Below, piece by piece: positions 8,089 through 16,762 of a stretch of 64,000 bases of DNA. The stretch comes from Lysobacter solisilvae (lineage in GTDB: Bacteria > Pseudomonadota > Gammaproteobacteria > Xanthomonadales > Xanthomonadaceae). The position numbers and the translations under genes were made by a program. The DNA lies in NCBI RefSeq assembly GCF_016613535.2, contig NZ_CP071518.1:1302001-1366000 (forward strand). The letters are read 5' to 3'. Each line of letters opens with the position of its first letter. Positions within the stretch are counted from its first letter, which is position 1. A model generated the notes under the pieces. That model made no database searches. It was not told the origin of the DNA and worked only from the letters and a program-made list of their open reading frames with translations.

Positions 8089-10539
8089 ATGCAAGCGCAC
8101 GCCACGCCCGCGCTGCCCACGACCCGCCTGGTGGTCGCCATCGCGCTGGTATCGGCCGGCGCCCTGGCCTACCAGCTGCTGCTCATGCGCTGGCTGGCGA
8201 TCGCGCACTGGTATCCGTTCGCCGCGATGATCATCAGACTGGCGCTGCTCGGCCACGGCGCCAGCGGCACCTGGCTCTCGCTGCAGCGCACGCGCGCGCA
8301 GGCACGCTTCCACGCGTGGTTCCCGGCCTGCGCGCTGGCCTTCGCGGCCAGTGCCGTCGCGGTGCTGCCGCTGGCGGCGCGCATTCCCTTCAACGGCCTG
8401 GAACTGGTGTGGAATGCGCGCCAGCTGCTGTGGCTGGGCGCGCTGTACCTGCTGCTGGCGCTGCCGTTCTTCTTCGCCGCGGGCTGTTTCGGGCTGGCCT
8501 TCGCGGGGCACGGCGAACGCATTCCGCGGCTGTATGGCGCCGACCTGCTGGGCGCCGGCGCCGGCGCCTTGCTGGGCCTGGGGCTGATGTGGCGTCCGCT
8601 GTCGCAGGCCCTGGCGCTGGCGGCGGCCTGCGGCGCGCTGGCCGCGCTGATGACCCTGCCGAGCGTGCGCAGTCGGAAGCGATGGCTGATCGCGACCTCG
8701 GGCGTGCTTGCCGGCGTGCTGCTGGCGGCGGGATCGGGCCTGCTGGAACCGCCGGTCAATGCGTGGAAAGGACAGTCGCGCACGCTGCTGCTGCCGCAGG
8801 CGCGGGTGATCACCCAGTCCGACAGTCCCTACGGCCGTCTCACCGTGGTCGAAAGCCCGCGCGTGCCGCTGCGCCACCAGGTGGGGCTGAGCCTGGCCAA
8901 CACGCGCGAACCGGCGCCACAACTGGCGGTATTCGTCGATGGCGACGCCATGTGGACGATCACCCGCGCCGCGCCGCCGGACCGGCTGGACTACGTCGAC
9001 CGCACGCTGGCCGCCTTGCCCTATCGCCTCGTGCCGGCGCCGCGCGTGCTGGTCATGGGCGCCGGTGGCGGCACCGATCTGCGTCTGGCCAAACGCCACC
9101 GTGCGCGCAGCATCGACCTGGTGGACGCCGACGCGCGCCGCCTGCGCTGGCAGTGCGAGCGCTTGGTCGCCTACGCCGGTGCGCTGTGCGACGGCGTGCG
9201 CACGCATGCCCGCGGGCCGCGCGCGTTCGTGCGCGGGCAGCCCGGGCGTTTCGACCTGATCGTGCTGGCCGGCGAGGAATCGATGACCGGATCCAGCGCC
9301 GGCGTGCAGGCCGCCAGCGAGCAGTTCGCGCTGACCCGTGAGGCCGTCGGCGAGTACCTGCATGCGCTCGCGCCGGGCGGCATGCTGGTGGTGACGCGCC
9401 TGCGCAAGCAGCCGCCACGCGACGAACTCAAACTGTGGGCGACGCTCGTCGCGGGCCTGCGCGATCGCGGCGGTGCCGCGCCGGCCGCGCACCTGCTGGC
9501 CCTGCGCGGCTGGGATGCCAGCCTGATGCTGGCCACGCGCGATCCGCTCACGCCGCGCCAGTACCGCGCCGCGCGTGGCTTCGCCGCGGCCAACGGTTTC
9601 GAGCTGCTGCCTGCGCGCGCCCCGATGGCCGCAGCGAAGACAGGCGACACGCCGGACGACCTCGCCGCGGGGCTGCGCGCGCTGCTGACGCCGCAGGCCG
9701 ACGCCTTCGTGACGCGCTACCGCTTCGCCATCGCCCCGGCCACCGACGACACGCCGTACTTCGGCGATTTCTTCCGCTGGCGCAGCCTGCCGGAGCTGTG
9801 GCGGCTGCGCGAGGCCGGCGGCGCGGTGCTGCTGGATTCGGGCTACCTGCTGCTGTGCGCCGCGCTGGTGCAGGCGGTGCTGCTGGCGCTGGCACTCGTG
9901 CTGCTGCCGCTGCGCCTGCGCGATCTCGCCTCGGCGCGGGCAGGCCTCCCGCGATGGCGCGTGGCGATGTATTTCATCGGCCTGGGGCTGGCGTTCCTGG
10001 TGATCGAGATCGCCTGCCTGTCGCGGCTGGCGCTGCTGGTCGGCCACGGCCTGGTGGCGACCGCGGTGGGGCTGGGCGGCTTCCTGGTGTTCGCGGGCCT
10101 GGGCAGCCTGGCCGCGCCGCGCGCGGGTACACCGGCGCGCGCAGTCGCCGCGATCGCGCTGGGCGTGCTGTGGCACGTCGCCACCGCCGCCCTGGTCGCG
10201 CTGGTGGCGCCGGCCTCGCCGCTCGGCCTGCGCGCCGCCGCCGCGCTGGTGAGCATCGCGCCGCTGGCCTTCGCGATGGGGATGCCGTTCCCGCTGGGGC
10301 TGGCCCGGCTGGCGCGACAAGCGCCGGCGCTGGTGCCGTGGGCGTGGGCGCTCAACGGCTTCGCCAGCGTGGTCGCGGCCATCGCGGCGCTGCTGCTGGC
10401 GATGGCGGTCGGCCTGCAGGCCACGCTGGGATTCGCGCTGGCGCTGTACCTGGTGGCGGCGTGGGTGTGGCCGGCGTCCGACGACGCACCGCCACCCGCG
10501 CCGCGCAGCGCGGATCGGTCGGCAGGGGCCGATGAGTGA
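8089..10539 (+). CDS. polytopic membrane protein with a spermidine synthase-like domain
   Basis: 816 residues in three parts: an N-terminal set of membrane helices (about residues 10-215), a soluble Rossmann-type domain related to spermidine synthase (about 250-480, with the nucleotide loop VLVMGAGGGTDLRLA and the acidic IDLVDADARR), and a C-terminal set of helices (about 575-795). The fusion is a known membrane-anchored aminopropyltransferase-like architecture. The reaction is not established and the canonical polyamine-binding residues cannot be verified by eye. It probably forms an operon with pcm and ends in a short tandem-repeat spacer before the convergent priA. Confidence 0.7.
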   Translation: MQAHATPALPTTRLVVAIALVSAGALAYQLLLMRWLAIAHWYPFAAMIIRLALLGHGASGTWLSLQRTRAQARFHAWFPACALAFAASAVAVLPLAARIPFNGLELVWNARQLLWLGALYLLLALPFFFAAGCFGLAFAGHGERIPRLYGADLLGAGAGALLGLGLMWRPLSQALALAAACGALAALMTLPSVRSRKRWLIATSGVLAGVLLAAGSGLLEPPVNAWKGQSRTLLLPQARVITQSDSPYGRLTVVESPRVPLRHQVGLSLANTREPAPQLAVFVDGDAMWTITRAAPPDRLDYVDRTLAALPYRLVPAPRVLVMGAGGGTDLRLAKRHRARSIDLVDADARRLRWQCERLVAYAGALCDGVRTHARGPRAFVRGQPGRFDLIVLAGEESMTGSSAGVQAASEQFALTREAVGEYLHALAPGGMLVVTRLRKQPPRDELKLWATLVAGLRDRGGAAPAAHLLALRGWDASLMLATRDPLTPRQYRAARGFAAANGFELLPARAPMAAAKTGDTPDDLAAGLRALLTPQADAFVTRYRFAIAPATDDTPYFGDFFRWRSLPELWRLREAGGAVLLDSGYLLLCAALVQAVLLALALVLLPLRLRDLASARAGLPRWRVAMYFIGLGLAFLVIEIACLSRLALLVGHGLVATAVGLGGFLVFAGLGSLAAPRAGTPARAVAAIALGVLWHVATAALVALVAPASPLGLRAAAALVSIAPLAFAMGMPFPLGLARLARQAPALVPWAWALNGFASVVAAIAALLLAMAVGLQATLGFALALYLVAAWVWPASDDAPPPAPRSADRSAGADE

Positions 10540-10620
10540 GATCAGTCAGTGAAGATCGGTCAGTGAAGATCGATCAGTAAAACTCGATCAGTGAAACTCG
10601 ATCAGGTGAGAGCGATCCGT
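10540..10620. repeat. short imperfect tandem repeat (GATCAGTGAA-type unit)
   Basis: Five or six imperfect copies of a 14-17 bp unit built around TCGATCAGTGAA fill the gap between the convergent spermidine-synthase-like gene and priA. No gene or clear terminator hairpin is visible here. Confidence 0.7.
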
Positions 10621-10645
10621 AGCTGTCCGACCACTAGCCCTTCGA

Positions 10646-12831
10646 TCAGTACAGATCGACCGGATCCACATCCAGCGACCAGCGCACGCGCCGCGCCAGC
10701 GGCAGCGCGTGGATGACGGGCAGGGCGGCATCGAGCGCGGCGTGCAGGCGCGGACGCTCCGTCGCCGACAGCAGCAGCTGGCTGCGCTGGTAACCGGCGC
10801 GCCGCGGCATCGGCGCCGGCAGCGGGCCGTGCAGTTCCAGCTCCAGCTGCGTGTCGGCCAGCGCCTGGCGCGCGGCCTGCAGGAACTGCGTCGTCGCTTC
10901 CACCTGCTGCGCCTCGGCGCGCATCAGCGCCAGGTGCGCGAAGGGCGGGAATCCCGCCGCCTCGCGCTGCTCCAGCTCGGCGTGCGCGAAGGCGTGGTAG
11001 CCGCCGGCCAGCAGCGTCGACAGCAGCGGGTGCTGCGGGTGGTGCGTCTGCAGCAGCACTTCGCCCGGACGCGCGGCGCGGCCGGCGCGGCCGGCGACCC
11101 CTGGATCAGCAGCTGCGCGAGCTTCTCCGGCGCGCGGAAGTCGGCGCTGAACAGTCCTTCGTCGATCCCGACCACCGCCACCAGCGCCAGCTGCGGCAGG
11201 TCATGGCCCTTGGCCAGCATCTGCGTGCCGACCAGGATGCCGGGCGCATCGCCGAACTGCGCCAGCAGCGTCTCCAGCGCATCGCGCCGCTGCGTGGTGC
11301 CGCGGTCGATCCGCAGCACGGGCACATCGGGGAAGCGCGCGGCCAGCGCTTCCTCGATGCGTTCGGTGCCGGCGCCCTGCGACTGCAGCGCCAGGCCGCC
11401 GCAGTCCGGACAGGCATCGGGCGCCGGCCGGCGCGCGCCGCAGTGGTGGCACTGCAGGCGGCGTCCGCCGGCGTGCACGGTCATCGGCGTGGCGCTGGTC
11501 GGCGTGCTGCAGCGCGCGCAGTGCGCGGTCCAGCCGCAGTCGTGGCACAGCAGCACGGGGGCGTACCCGCGGCGGTTCTTGAACACCAGCGCCTGGCCGC
11601 CGCCGGCCAGCGTGGCCTCGACCGCGGCCAGCAGTTCCGGCGACAGGCCGGCCTCGAGCGGGCGCTTGCGCACGTCCACCACCCGCACGCGCGGCGCGCG
11701 CGCCACGCCCGCCCGCGTCGGCAGGCGCAGGTGCGTGTAGCGGCCGGCCTGCGCATTGCGCAGGCTCTCCAGCGACGGCGTCGCGCTGCCCAGCACGATC
11801 GGTACATCCAGCGCCCGCGCGCGCACCAGCGCGAAGTCGCGCGCGTGGTAGCGGATGCCATCGAGCTGCTTGAAGCTGCCGTCGTGTTCCTCGTCGATCA
11901 CGATCAGCCCGGCGCGCGGCAGCGGCAGGAACACCGAACGCGTGCCCACCACCACCTGCGCCTCGCCGCGCGCGCACGCGGCCCAGGTGCGCGCGCGTTC
12001 GCCGTCGCCCAGGCCCGAGTGCAGCGCGCGCACCGGCACGCCCAGCCGCTCGCGGAAGCGCCGCAGCGTCTGCGGGGTCAGGCCGATCTCCGGCACCAGC
12101 ACCAGCGCCTGGCGGCCGCGGGCGAGGCAGTCGGCGATCGCCTGCAGGTACACCTCGGTCTTGCCGCTGCCGGTGACGCCGTCCAGCAGCAGCGGGGCGA
12201 AGCCGTCGCGGGCGGCCAGCACTGCATCGAACGCCGCGCGCTGCTCCGGGTTGGGCGCGGGGCCGGTGGCCGCCTGCGCCGGCACCGGCGCGCCCGGCGC
12301 CACGACGCGTTCGACCAGGCCGCGCTTGAGCAGCGCCCGGGCGGCCGCGCGCCAGTCCTCCACGGTGTCGGCCAGCAGGTCCTCCTCCTGCTGCCCGCCC
12401 TGGAGCACTTCGGCCAGCCGGCGTGGCCGGCCGCGCAGCCGGGCCAGGCCGGTGGCGCCGCTTTCGGTCAGGCGCCAGGCCCAGGCGTGGGTGTCGGGCA
12501 GCGGCTCGCCCTGGCGCAGGGGCGCCGGCAGCGCGGTGGCCAGCACCTCGCCCAGCGGCGCATGGGTGTAGCGGGCCAGCCAGCGCAGGGATTCCAGCAG
12601 CTCGCCCTGGAACAGCGGCGCCTCGTCGAGCCGCTGCCCCGTCTTCAGCACGCCGGTCCCGGCCGCCGGGCCGATGCCGGCCACCACACCGACCAGCTCG
12701 CGCGGGCCGAAGCCCACCCGGACCCGCCGGCCGATGTCGCCCGGCACGGCCGCCTGGCCGTCGTCGGGGCGGTAGTCGAACAGCCCCGGGACGGGGACCG
12801 GGAGGGCCACCTGCCAGACGGGGCCGGTCAT
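10646..12831 (-). pseudogene. priA: primosomal protein N' (PriA helicase), apparently frameshifted
   Basis: Together the two reading frames give a full-length PriA of about 730 residues. The N-terminal DNA-binding domain starts MTGPVWQVALPVPVPGLFDY; Walker A is GVTGSGKTEVYLQ, the DExH box is VIDEEHDGSFKQ, and zinc-binding Cys pairs (CHDCGWTAHCARC, CHHCG, CPDCG) sit before the C-terminal helicase half. After LAQLLIQ the frame breaks near 11097-11101: the expected helicase motif VI (VAGRAGRA) is readable only one frame over, and that frame continues to a normal C-terminus at 10646. Relative to the family, two extra bases sit between the Q and A codons. PriA restarts stalled replication forks, so a real null would be costly; a sequencing or assembly error is quite possible. 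Confidence 0.8.
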
Positions 12832-13342
12832 GCGACGGCACCGCGTTGGAAGCTGTGAGGACCGCCGTTGCCGGCAAGGGCTGAACAGGGCCCCGGGGCC
12901 CGGCCCAGAACCCCTCCTTCCTCCCCCGAGCGGGGGAGCAAGTTGCGCGCCATTGCTCCGGACTTTGTGACGTAACGCACGCAACTATCGGATACGAAAA
13001 GAGATTCCCGTTTATCCACACGATCTGTGGATAAATCTGTGGACGGCGCCTCGCCAGAGATGCGCAATGCCGTAAAGACAAGCCCCGCAGACAGGTTGGC
13101 GAAAAAAGTGCCAACGCGGCTAATCGCTTTTAAATCAACAGCTTGAGCGTGAAACCTTTTCGTCACATCGAGTGAAGAGCCGGTTACGCCGGCGTGCATG
13201 ACGGCCGCGTTACTGCTGTGCACAACCGATTTCGTCGCAACCCGCGTCGCCATTGGAGGAGCACGTAAAACGCCCGTGTCAAGACGTTCCGGGCCGCCCG
13301 GGCTGAACGCGCCGCGTCCGCGCCGGATCGCCCCCCGATCGC
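12832..13342. other. priA upstream spacer, AT-richer, no gene supported
   Basis: About 510 bases between the priA start and the end of the DUF4286 gene. The part from about 12960 to 13260 is clearly less GC-rich than its surroundings. It contains the DnaA-type boxes listed separately, an A-rich GAAAAAAGTG stretch near 13100, and a GGAGGA motif near 13256 with no start codon behind it. Short open frames exist on both strands but none has start, codon bias or family resemblance that I trust. Confidence 0.6.
13012..13044. promoter_or_regulatory. cluster of DnaA-box-like sites
   Basis: TTATCCACA at 13012-13020 and TGTGGATAA at 13026-13034 are both perfect consensus DnaA boxes in inverted orientation, five bases apart; TGTGGAC at 13038-13044 is a partial third. 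The site lies upstream of priA, which acts in replication restart. This could be DnaA-regulated transcription or a DnaA-titrating site. There is no dnaA, dnaN or gidA nearby, so I do not call it oriC. Confidence 0.55.
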
Positions 13343-13663
13343 TCACGCCAGCGCGGCCAGGACGCGGCGGCTGGCGGTGAACCGGCCGCCGAACCGGGCC
13401 TGTCCGTCGGCGCGCAGGCGGGGGGCGTGGTCGCGCAGGTAGGCGTCCAGCGCCGCCTGGTCGACCAGGGTGTACTGGACGCACAGGCTGACCCGTCCCG
13501 GAAGCGGGGCGGGGTCGGTCACCTCGAAGCGGCGCGCGCCGGCGAAGCCGGGCAGGGCGCGGATCTCCGCCACGTGGTCGGCCAGCCAGGCCAGGTAGGG
13601 CCCGCGGATGCCGGCCTCCACGTCCAGGTTGACCTCGTACACCACCCCGCCCGGCGCGGTCAT
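13343..13663 (-). CDS. DUF4286 family protein
   Basis: 106 residues starting MTAPGGVVYEVNLDVEAG. The pattern VxxEVNLDV...YLAWLADHVAEI...FAGARRFEV...CVQYTLVDQAALDAYLRDHA matches the small ferredoxin-like-fold DUF4286 family (about 100 residues, function unknown). The gene starts 27 bases after the DUF3667 gene ends, same strand, so the two are probably one transcript. Nothing in the sequence points to a substrate. Confidence 0.75.
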   Translation of the reverse strand: MTAPGGVVYEVNLDVEAGIRGPYLAWLADHVAEIRALPGFAGARRFEVTDPAPLPGRVSLCVQYTLVDQAALDAYLRDHAPRLRADGQARFGGRFTASRRVLAALA

Positions 13664-13689
13664 GGCACCCGCGGTCGCGGCCGGCGCGG

Positions 13690-14925
13690 TCACGTCACCA
13701 TCCCGGCCAGGAAGGCCATGGCAGTGGCGAAGCTGATCATCATCACGTAGATCGCGCCGATGACCAGGTACTTGGCCAGCGTGACCGCCCAGTGCTGGCC
13801 GTAGACCCGCCGCTGCATCACGAACAGGTAGATCGGCATCCAGATCCACAGCGCGGCCGTGGCCAGGCCGGTCACCACCGACACCCAGCCCGCGCTGAAG
13901 GCCTCGCTGATGCCCGACAGCAGGAACAGGCCCATCAGCATCAGCAGCAGCCAGGCGTGGCTGTAGAGCGCGACCGCGACGTGTTCCAAGTACAGCCGGC
14001 GCGAGCCCAGGTAGAACACCTTCAGCAGCAGCGCGAACACGGGAATGAAGAGGAACAGCGCGGTCGGCAGGGTGCCCATGAACATCTGCACCAGGCGGTC
14101 CGGGTCGGCTTCCAGCGCGCCCACGTTCTCCTTGGCGCGGCCGATCCTGCGGTTGAGCCAGCGGTCGGCGAAACCGGGCAGCCAGCCGACGTCGACGGGG
14201 TTGGTCTTCTCGTCCCAGGGGCGGCCGTTGAACGACCAGTCGTCGTCACCCGGGCCGGTCACGATCCGCGTGGTCGGCGGCGAAGCGGCGCCACCCTTGG
14301 CCCCCGGGGTGCCGGCCGGCGCCGCGTCGCGACCGCGCGCCGGCGTGGCGGCGCCCGCGGCCGGCTTCGCACCGGTGGGTTTGGCGTTGGCCGCGTTGCG
14401 CAGCTCGGCGATGCGGTCGGACGCTTCGCCCTGGATGCGCACGCGCGCCGTCACCAGCGCCGGATTGACCCCGGGCACCTTGGCGGCCTCCTTCTCGGCC
14501 ACCGCCAGTTCGGCCAGGGTCTGGTCGCGGATGCGTTCGACCTCGGCGACGGTCCGCGCCGCCTCGATCCGCGACTCGTAGCCGTTGCTCGAGAACGAGC
14601 CCTGGTCCAGGTGCACGGTGAGCTTGCCGACGAAGAAAGTCAGCAGGCTCAGCAGTACGAACAGCCGGATCGGCGCCACGTAGCGCACGCGCTGGCCGGC
14701 CAGGTAGTTGCAGGCGACCCGGCCGGGCGACATCAGGTCGCGCAGGGTCTGGAACACCCGTCCGTCCAGGTGCCAGAAGGATTCGAAGATCTCCTCCAGG
14801 GCATGCGCGAAACTGCGCACCGGGCTGTGCACGCCCTGCCCGCAGGCGTGGCAGAACTCGCCCTGCAGGGGGGTGCCGCAGTTCTCGCAGTCCGTGGCGG
14901 CCGCGTGGGTCGTAGATGCGCTCAT
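13690..14925 (-). CDS. DUF3667 family membrane protein
   Basis: 411 residues. The N-terminus has a zinc-ribbon-like CENCGTPLQGEFCHACGQ (about residues 13-30), then the DUF3667 core with FLHLDGRVF-type sequence (FWHLDGRVFQTLRDLMSPG) and a first membrane segment IRLFVLLSLLTFFVG. A charged Ala/Gly/Pro-rich middle (about 155-235) is followed by three or four membrane helices. The family is common in Xanthomonadaceae and Bacteroidetes; its role is unknown. It is transcribed toward the DUF4286 gene and diverges from the MATE exporter gene. Confidence 0.8.
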   Translation of the reverse strand: MSASTTHAAATDCENCGTPLQGEFCHACGQGVHSPVRSFAHALEEIFESFWHLDGRVFQTLRDLMSPGRVACNYLAGQRVRYVAPIRLFVLLSLLTFFVGKLTVHLDQGSFSSNGYESRIEAARTVAEVERIRDQTLAELAVAEKEAAKVPGVNPALVTARVRIQGEASDRIAELRNAANAKPTGAKPAAGAATPARGRDAAPAGTPGAKGGAASPPTTRIVTGPGDDDWSFNGRPWDEKTNPVDVGWLPGFADRWLNRRIGRAKENVGALEADPDRLVQMFMGTLPTALFLFIPVFALLLKVFYLGSRRLYLEHVAVALYSHAWLLLMLMGLFLLSGISEAFSAGWVSVVTGLATAALWIWMPIYLFVMQRRVYGQHWAVTLAKYLVIGAIYVMMISFATAMAFLAGMVT

Positions 14926-15223
14926 GCCTTCCGCTCGAGTCCTGTCCGTCAGTGCGAGGCCGCGCCGGCCGGCGCGCCGCGGAGTGCGTTGTCGTGTCGG
15001 CCTGCCTGTGCATGCGACGGCGAACTTCGCGGCGGCGAACAACTGGTGGCCGACATCCGGCGGCTAAGATAGCGGGCCGCCGCGACCCGGCGCCAGCGCG
15101 CGCTCCCATCAGCGCGTTCCAGTAACCGTGTTGTCATGGACGCGCCCTCATGAGTGCGTCCTCATGGGCGCGCCCTCCTGGGCGCGTCCATCGACGCGCC
15201 GCCGCAGTCGCCACCCCCACGCC

Positions 15224-16639
15224 ATGTCCCTGCCCACCGCCACACCCGCCCCGCTGTCCGCCGAGGTGCGCACCACCGCCGTGCTGGCCGCGCCGCTCGT
15301 GGCCGGGCACGTCTCGGCGGGCCTGATCGGTTTCGTCGACAGCGTGATCGCCGGCCACCACGGCACGCAGACGCTGGCCGCGGTCGCCGTGGGCACGGCG
15401 CTGTTCTGGCTGCCGGTGACCATCCCGATGGGCACGCTGATGTCGCTGCCGCCGGCGGTGTCGCAGCTGGACGGCGCGGGCCGCCGCGCCGAGATCGGCC
15501 CGCTGTTCCGCCAGGGGCTGTGGCTGGCCGCGCTGCTGGGCGCGCTGCTGTTCGGCTTCATGAGCCTGGCCGTGCACGCGCTGGAACCGATGGGCATCGC
15601 GCCGGAGATCCGCACCGGCGCGCGTGCGTTCCTGGAAGGCATCCGCTGGGGCGTGCCGGGCTTCACCCTGTACCTGACGATGCGCTACCTCAGCGACGGC
15701 CTGCACTGGACGCTGCCGACCATGCTGCTGGGTTTCGGCGGCCTGGTGGTGCTGGTGCCGCTGGGCTACGCGCTCACCTGGGGCGTGGCCGGCCTGCCGG
15801 CGATGGGCGCCGGCGGCCTGGGCGTGGCCTCCTCGATCATGATGTGGACGCAGGCGCTGGCCTTCGCGCTGTACCTCTCGCGCGCACGCCGCTTCGCCGA
15901 CCTGCGCCTGTTCGCCACCTTCGACCGCCCGCACGGGCCCACGCTGCGCGGCCTGCTACGCAACGGCCTGCCGATCGGGGTGACGGTGGCGATGGAGGGC
16001 GGGCTGTTCATCGCCACCGCGCTGCTGATCGGCCGGCTGGGCGGCGTGCCCTCGGCCGCGCACCAGATCGCGATCAACGTGTCGGCCCTGTGCTTCATGG
16101 TGCCGATGGGCGTCGCCGAGGCCACCACCGTGCGCATCGGCCACGCCCTGGGCCGCGACGACGCGCAGGGCCTGCGCCGCGCGGCGCGCGCGGGCCTGCT
16201 GATCGTGCTGGCCACGCAGGCGGTCTCCGCGCTGGTGCTGATGACCGCCAACGACCAGCTCGTGCGCGTCTACACCTCCGATGCGGCGGTGGCCTCGCTG
16301 GCCGCGACGCTGCTGCTCTACGCCGCCGCCTTCCAGTTCCCCGACGGCGTGCAGGTGCTCTCGGCCGGCGCGCTGCGCGGGCTGCGCGACACCCGGGTGC
16401 CGATGCTGCTGGCGGCGCTGGCCTACTGGGGCATCGGCATGCCGGTCGGCGCCGGCCTGGGCCTGGGCCTGGGCTGGGGCCCGCGCGGCATGTGGATCGG
16501 CCTGATCGCCGGCCTGACCGTGGCCGCCGTGCTGCTGGGCACGCGCTTCCTGCGCTCCAGCGCCCGCCTGGGCCGCGTGCCGCTGCCCGCCGGCCCGCCC
16601 GTGGCTGAACCCGTCGGGGACGGCCGATCCGCCCAGTGA
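15224..16639 (+). CDS. MATE family multidrug efflux transporter (NorM-like)
   Basis: 471 residues with 12 membrane helices. LAAPLVAGHVSAGLIGFVDSVIAGHHGTQTLAAVAVG at the N-terminus, GLPIGVTVAMEGGLF at the start of the second half and AAHQIAINVSALCFMVPMG are typical NorM/MATE elements. It exports cationic drugs in exchange for Na+ or H+. I chose ATG 15224 because the NorM-type sequence begins shortly after it. The 15133-15200 stretch just upstream holds several direct and inverted copies of GCGCGTCC-like sequence, possibly a hairpin. It is divergent from the DUF3667 gene. Confidence 0.88.
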   Translation: MSLPTATPAPLSAEVRTTAVLAAPLVAGHVSAGLIGFVDSVIAGHHGTQTLAAVAVGTALFWLPVTIPMGTLMSLPPAVSQLDGAGRRAEIGPLFRQGLWLAALLGALLFGFMSLAVHALEPMGIAPEIRTGARAFLEGIRWGVPGFTLYLTMRYLSDGLHWTLPTMLLGFGGLVVLVPLGYALTWGVAGLPAMGAGGLGVASSIMMWTQALAFALYLSRARRFADLRLFATFDRPHGPTLRGLLRNGLPIGVTVAMEGGLFIATALLIGRLGGVPSAAHQIAINVSALCFMVPMGVAEATTVRIGHALGRDDAQGLRRAARAGLLIVLATQAVSALVLMTANDQLVRVYTSDAAVASLAATLLLYAAAFQFPDGVQVLSAGALRGLRDTRVPMLLAALAYWGIGMPVGAGLGLGLGWGPRGMWIGLIAGLTVAAVLLGTRFLRSSARLGRVPLPAGPPVAEPVGDGRSAQ

Positions 16640-16714
16640 CCATCGGCGGGTGAAACGCCGGGGGGCAGCGGGTACCCTGACGGCATCGTTTTGGAGTCAA
16701 TCAGATGAATACCG

Positions 16715-16721
16715 CCCCCCC
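16715..16721 (+). repeat. C7 homopolymer at the sppA start region
   Basis: Seven consecutive C residues a few codons after the best-supported sppA start (16705). Deleting one C joins that ATG to the SppA reading frame. It could be a sequencing error, a fixed frameshift, or a slippage site. Confidence 0.6.
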
Positions 16722-16762
16722 GCCGCGGCCCGGTCGTCGAATTCTTCGTCGGCCTGTGGAAC

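Noticed and set aside
13012..13044. Chromosomal origin of replication
   Set aside because: Two perfect boxes are suggestive, but no dnaA, dnaN, gyrB, rpmH or gidA genes and no clear AT-rich unwinding repeats are present.
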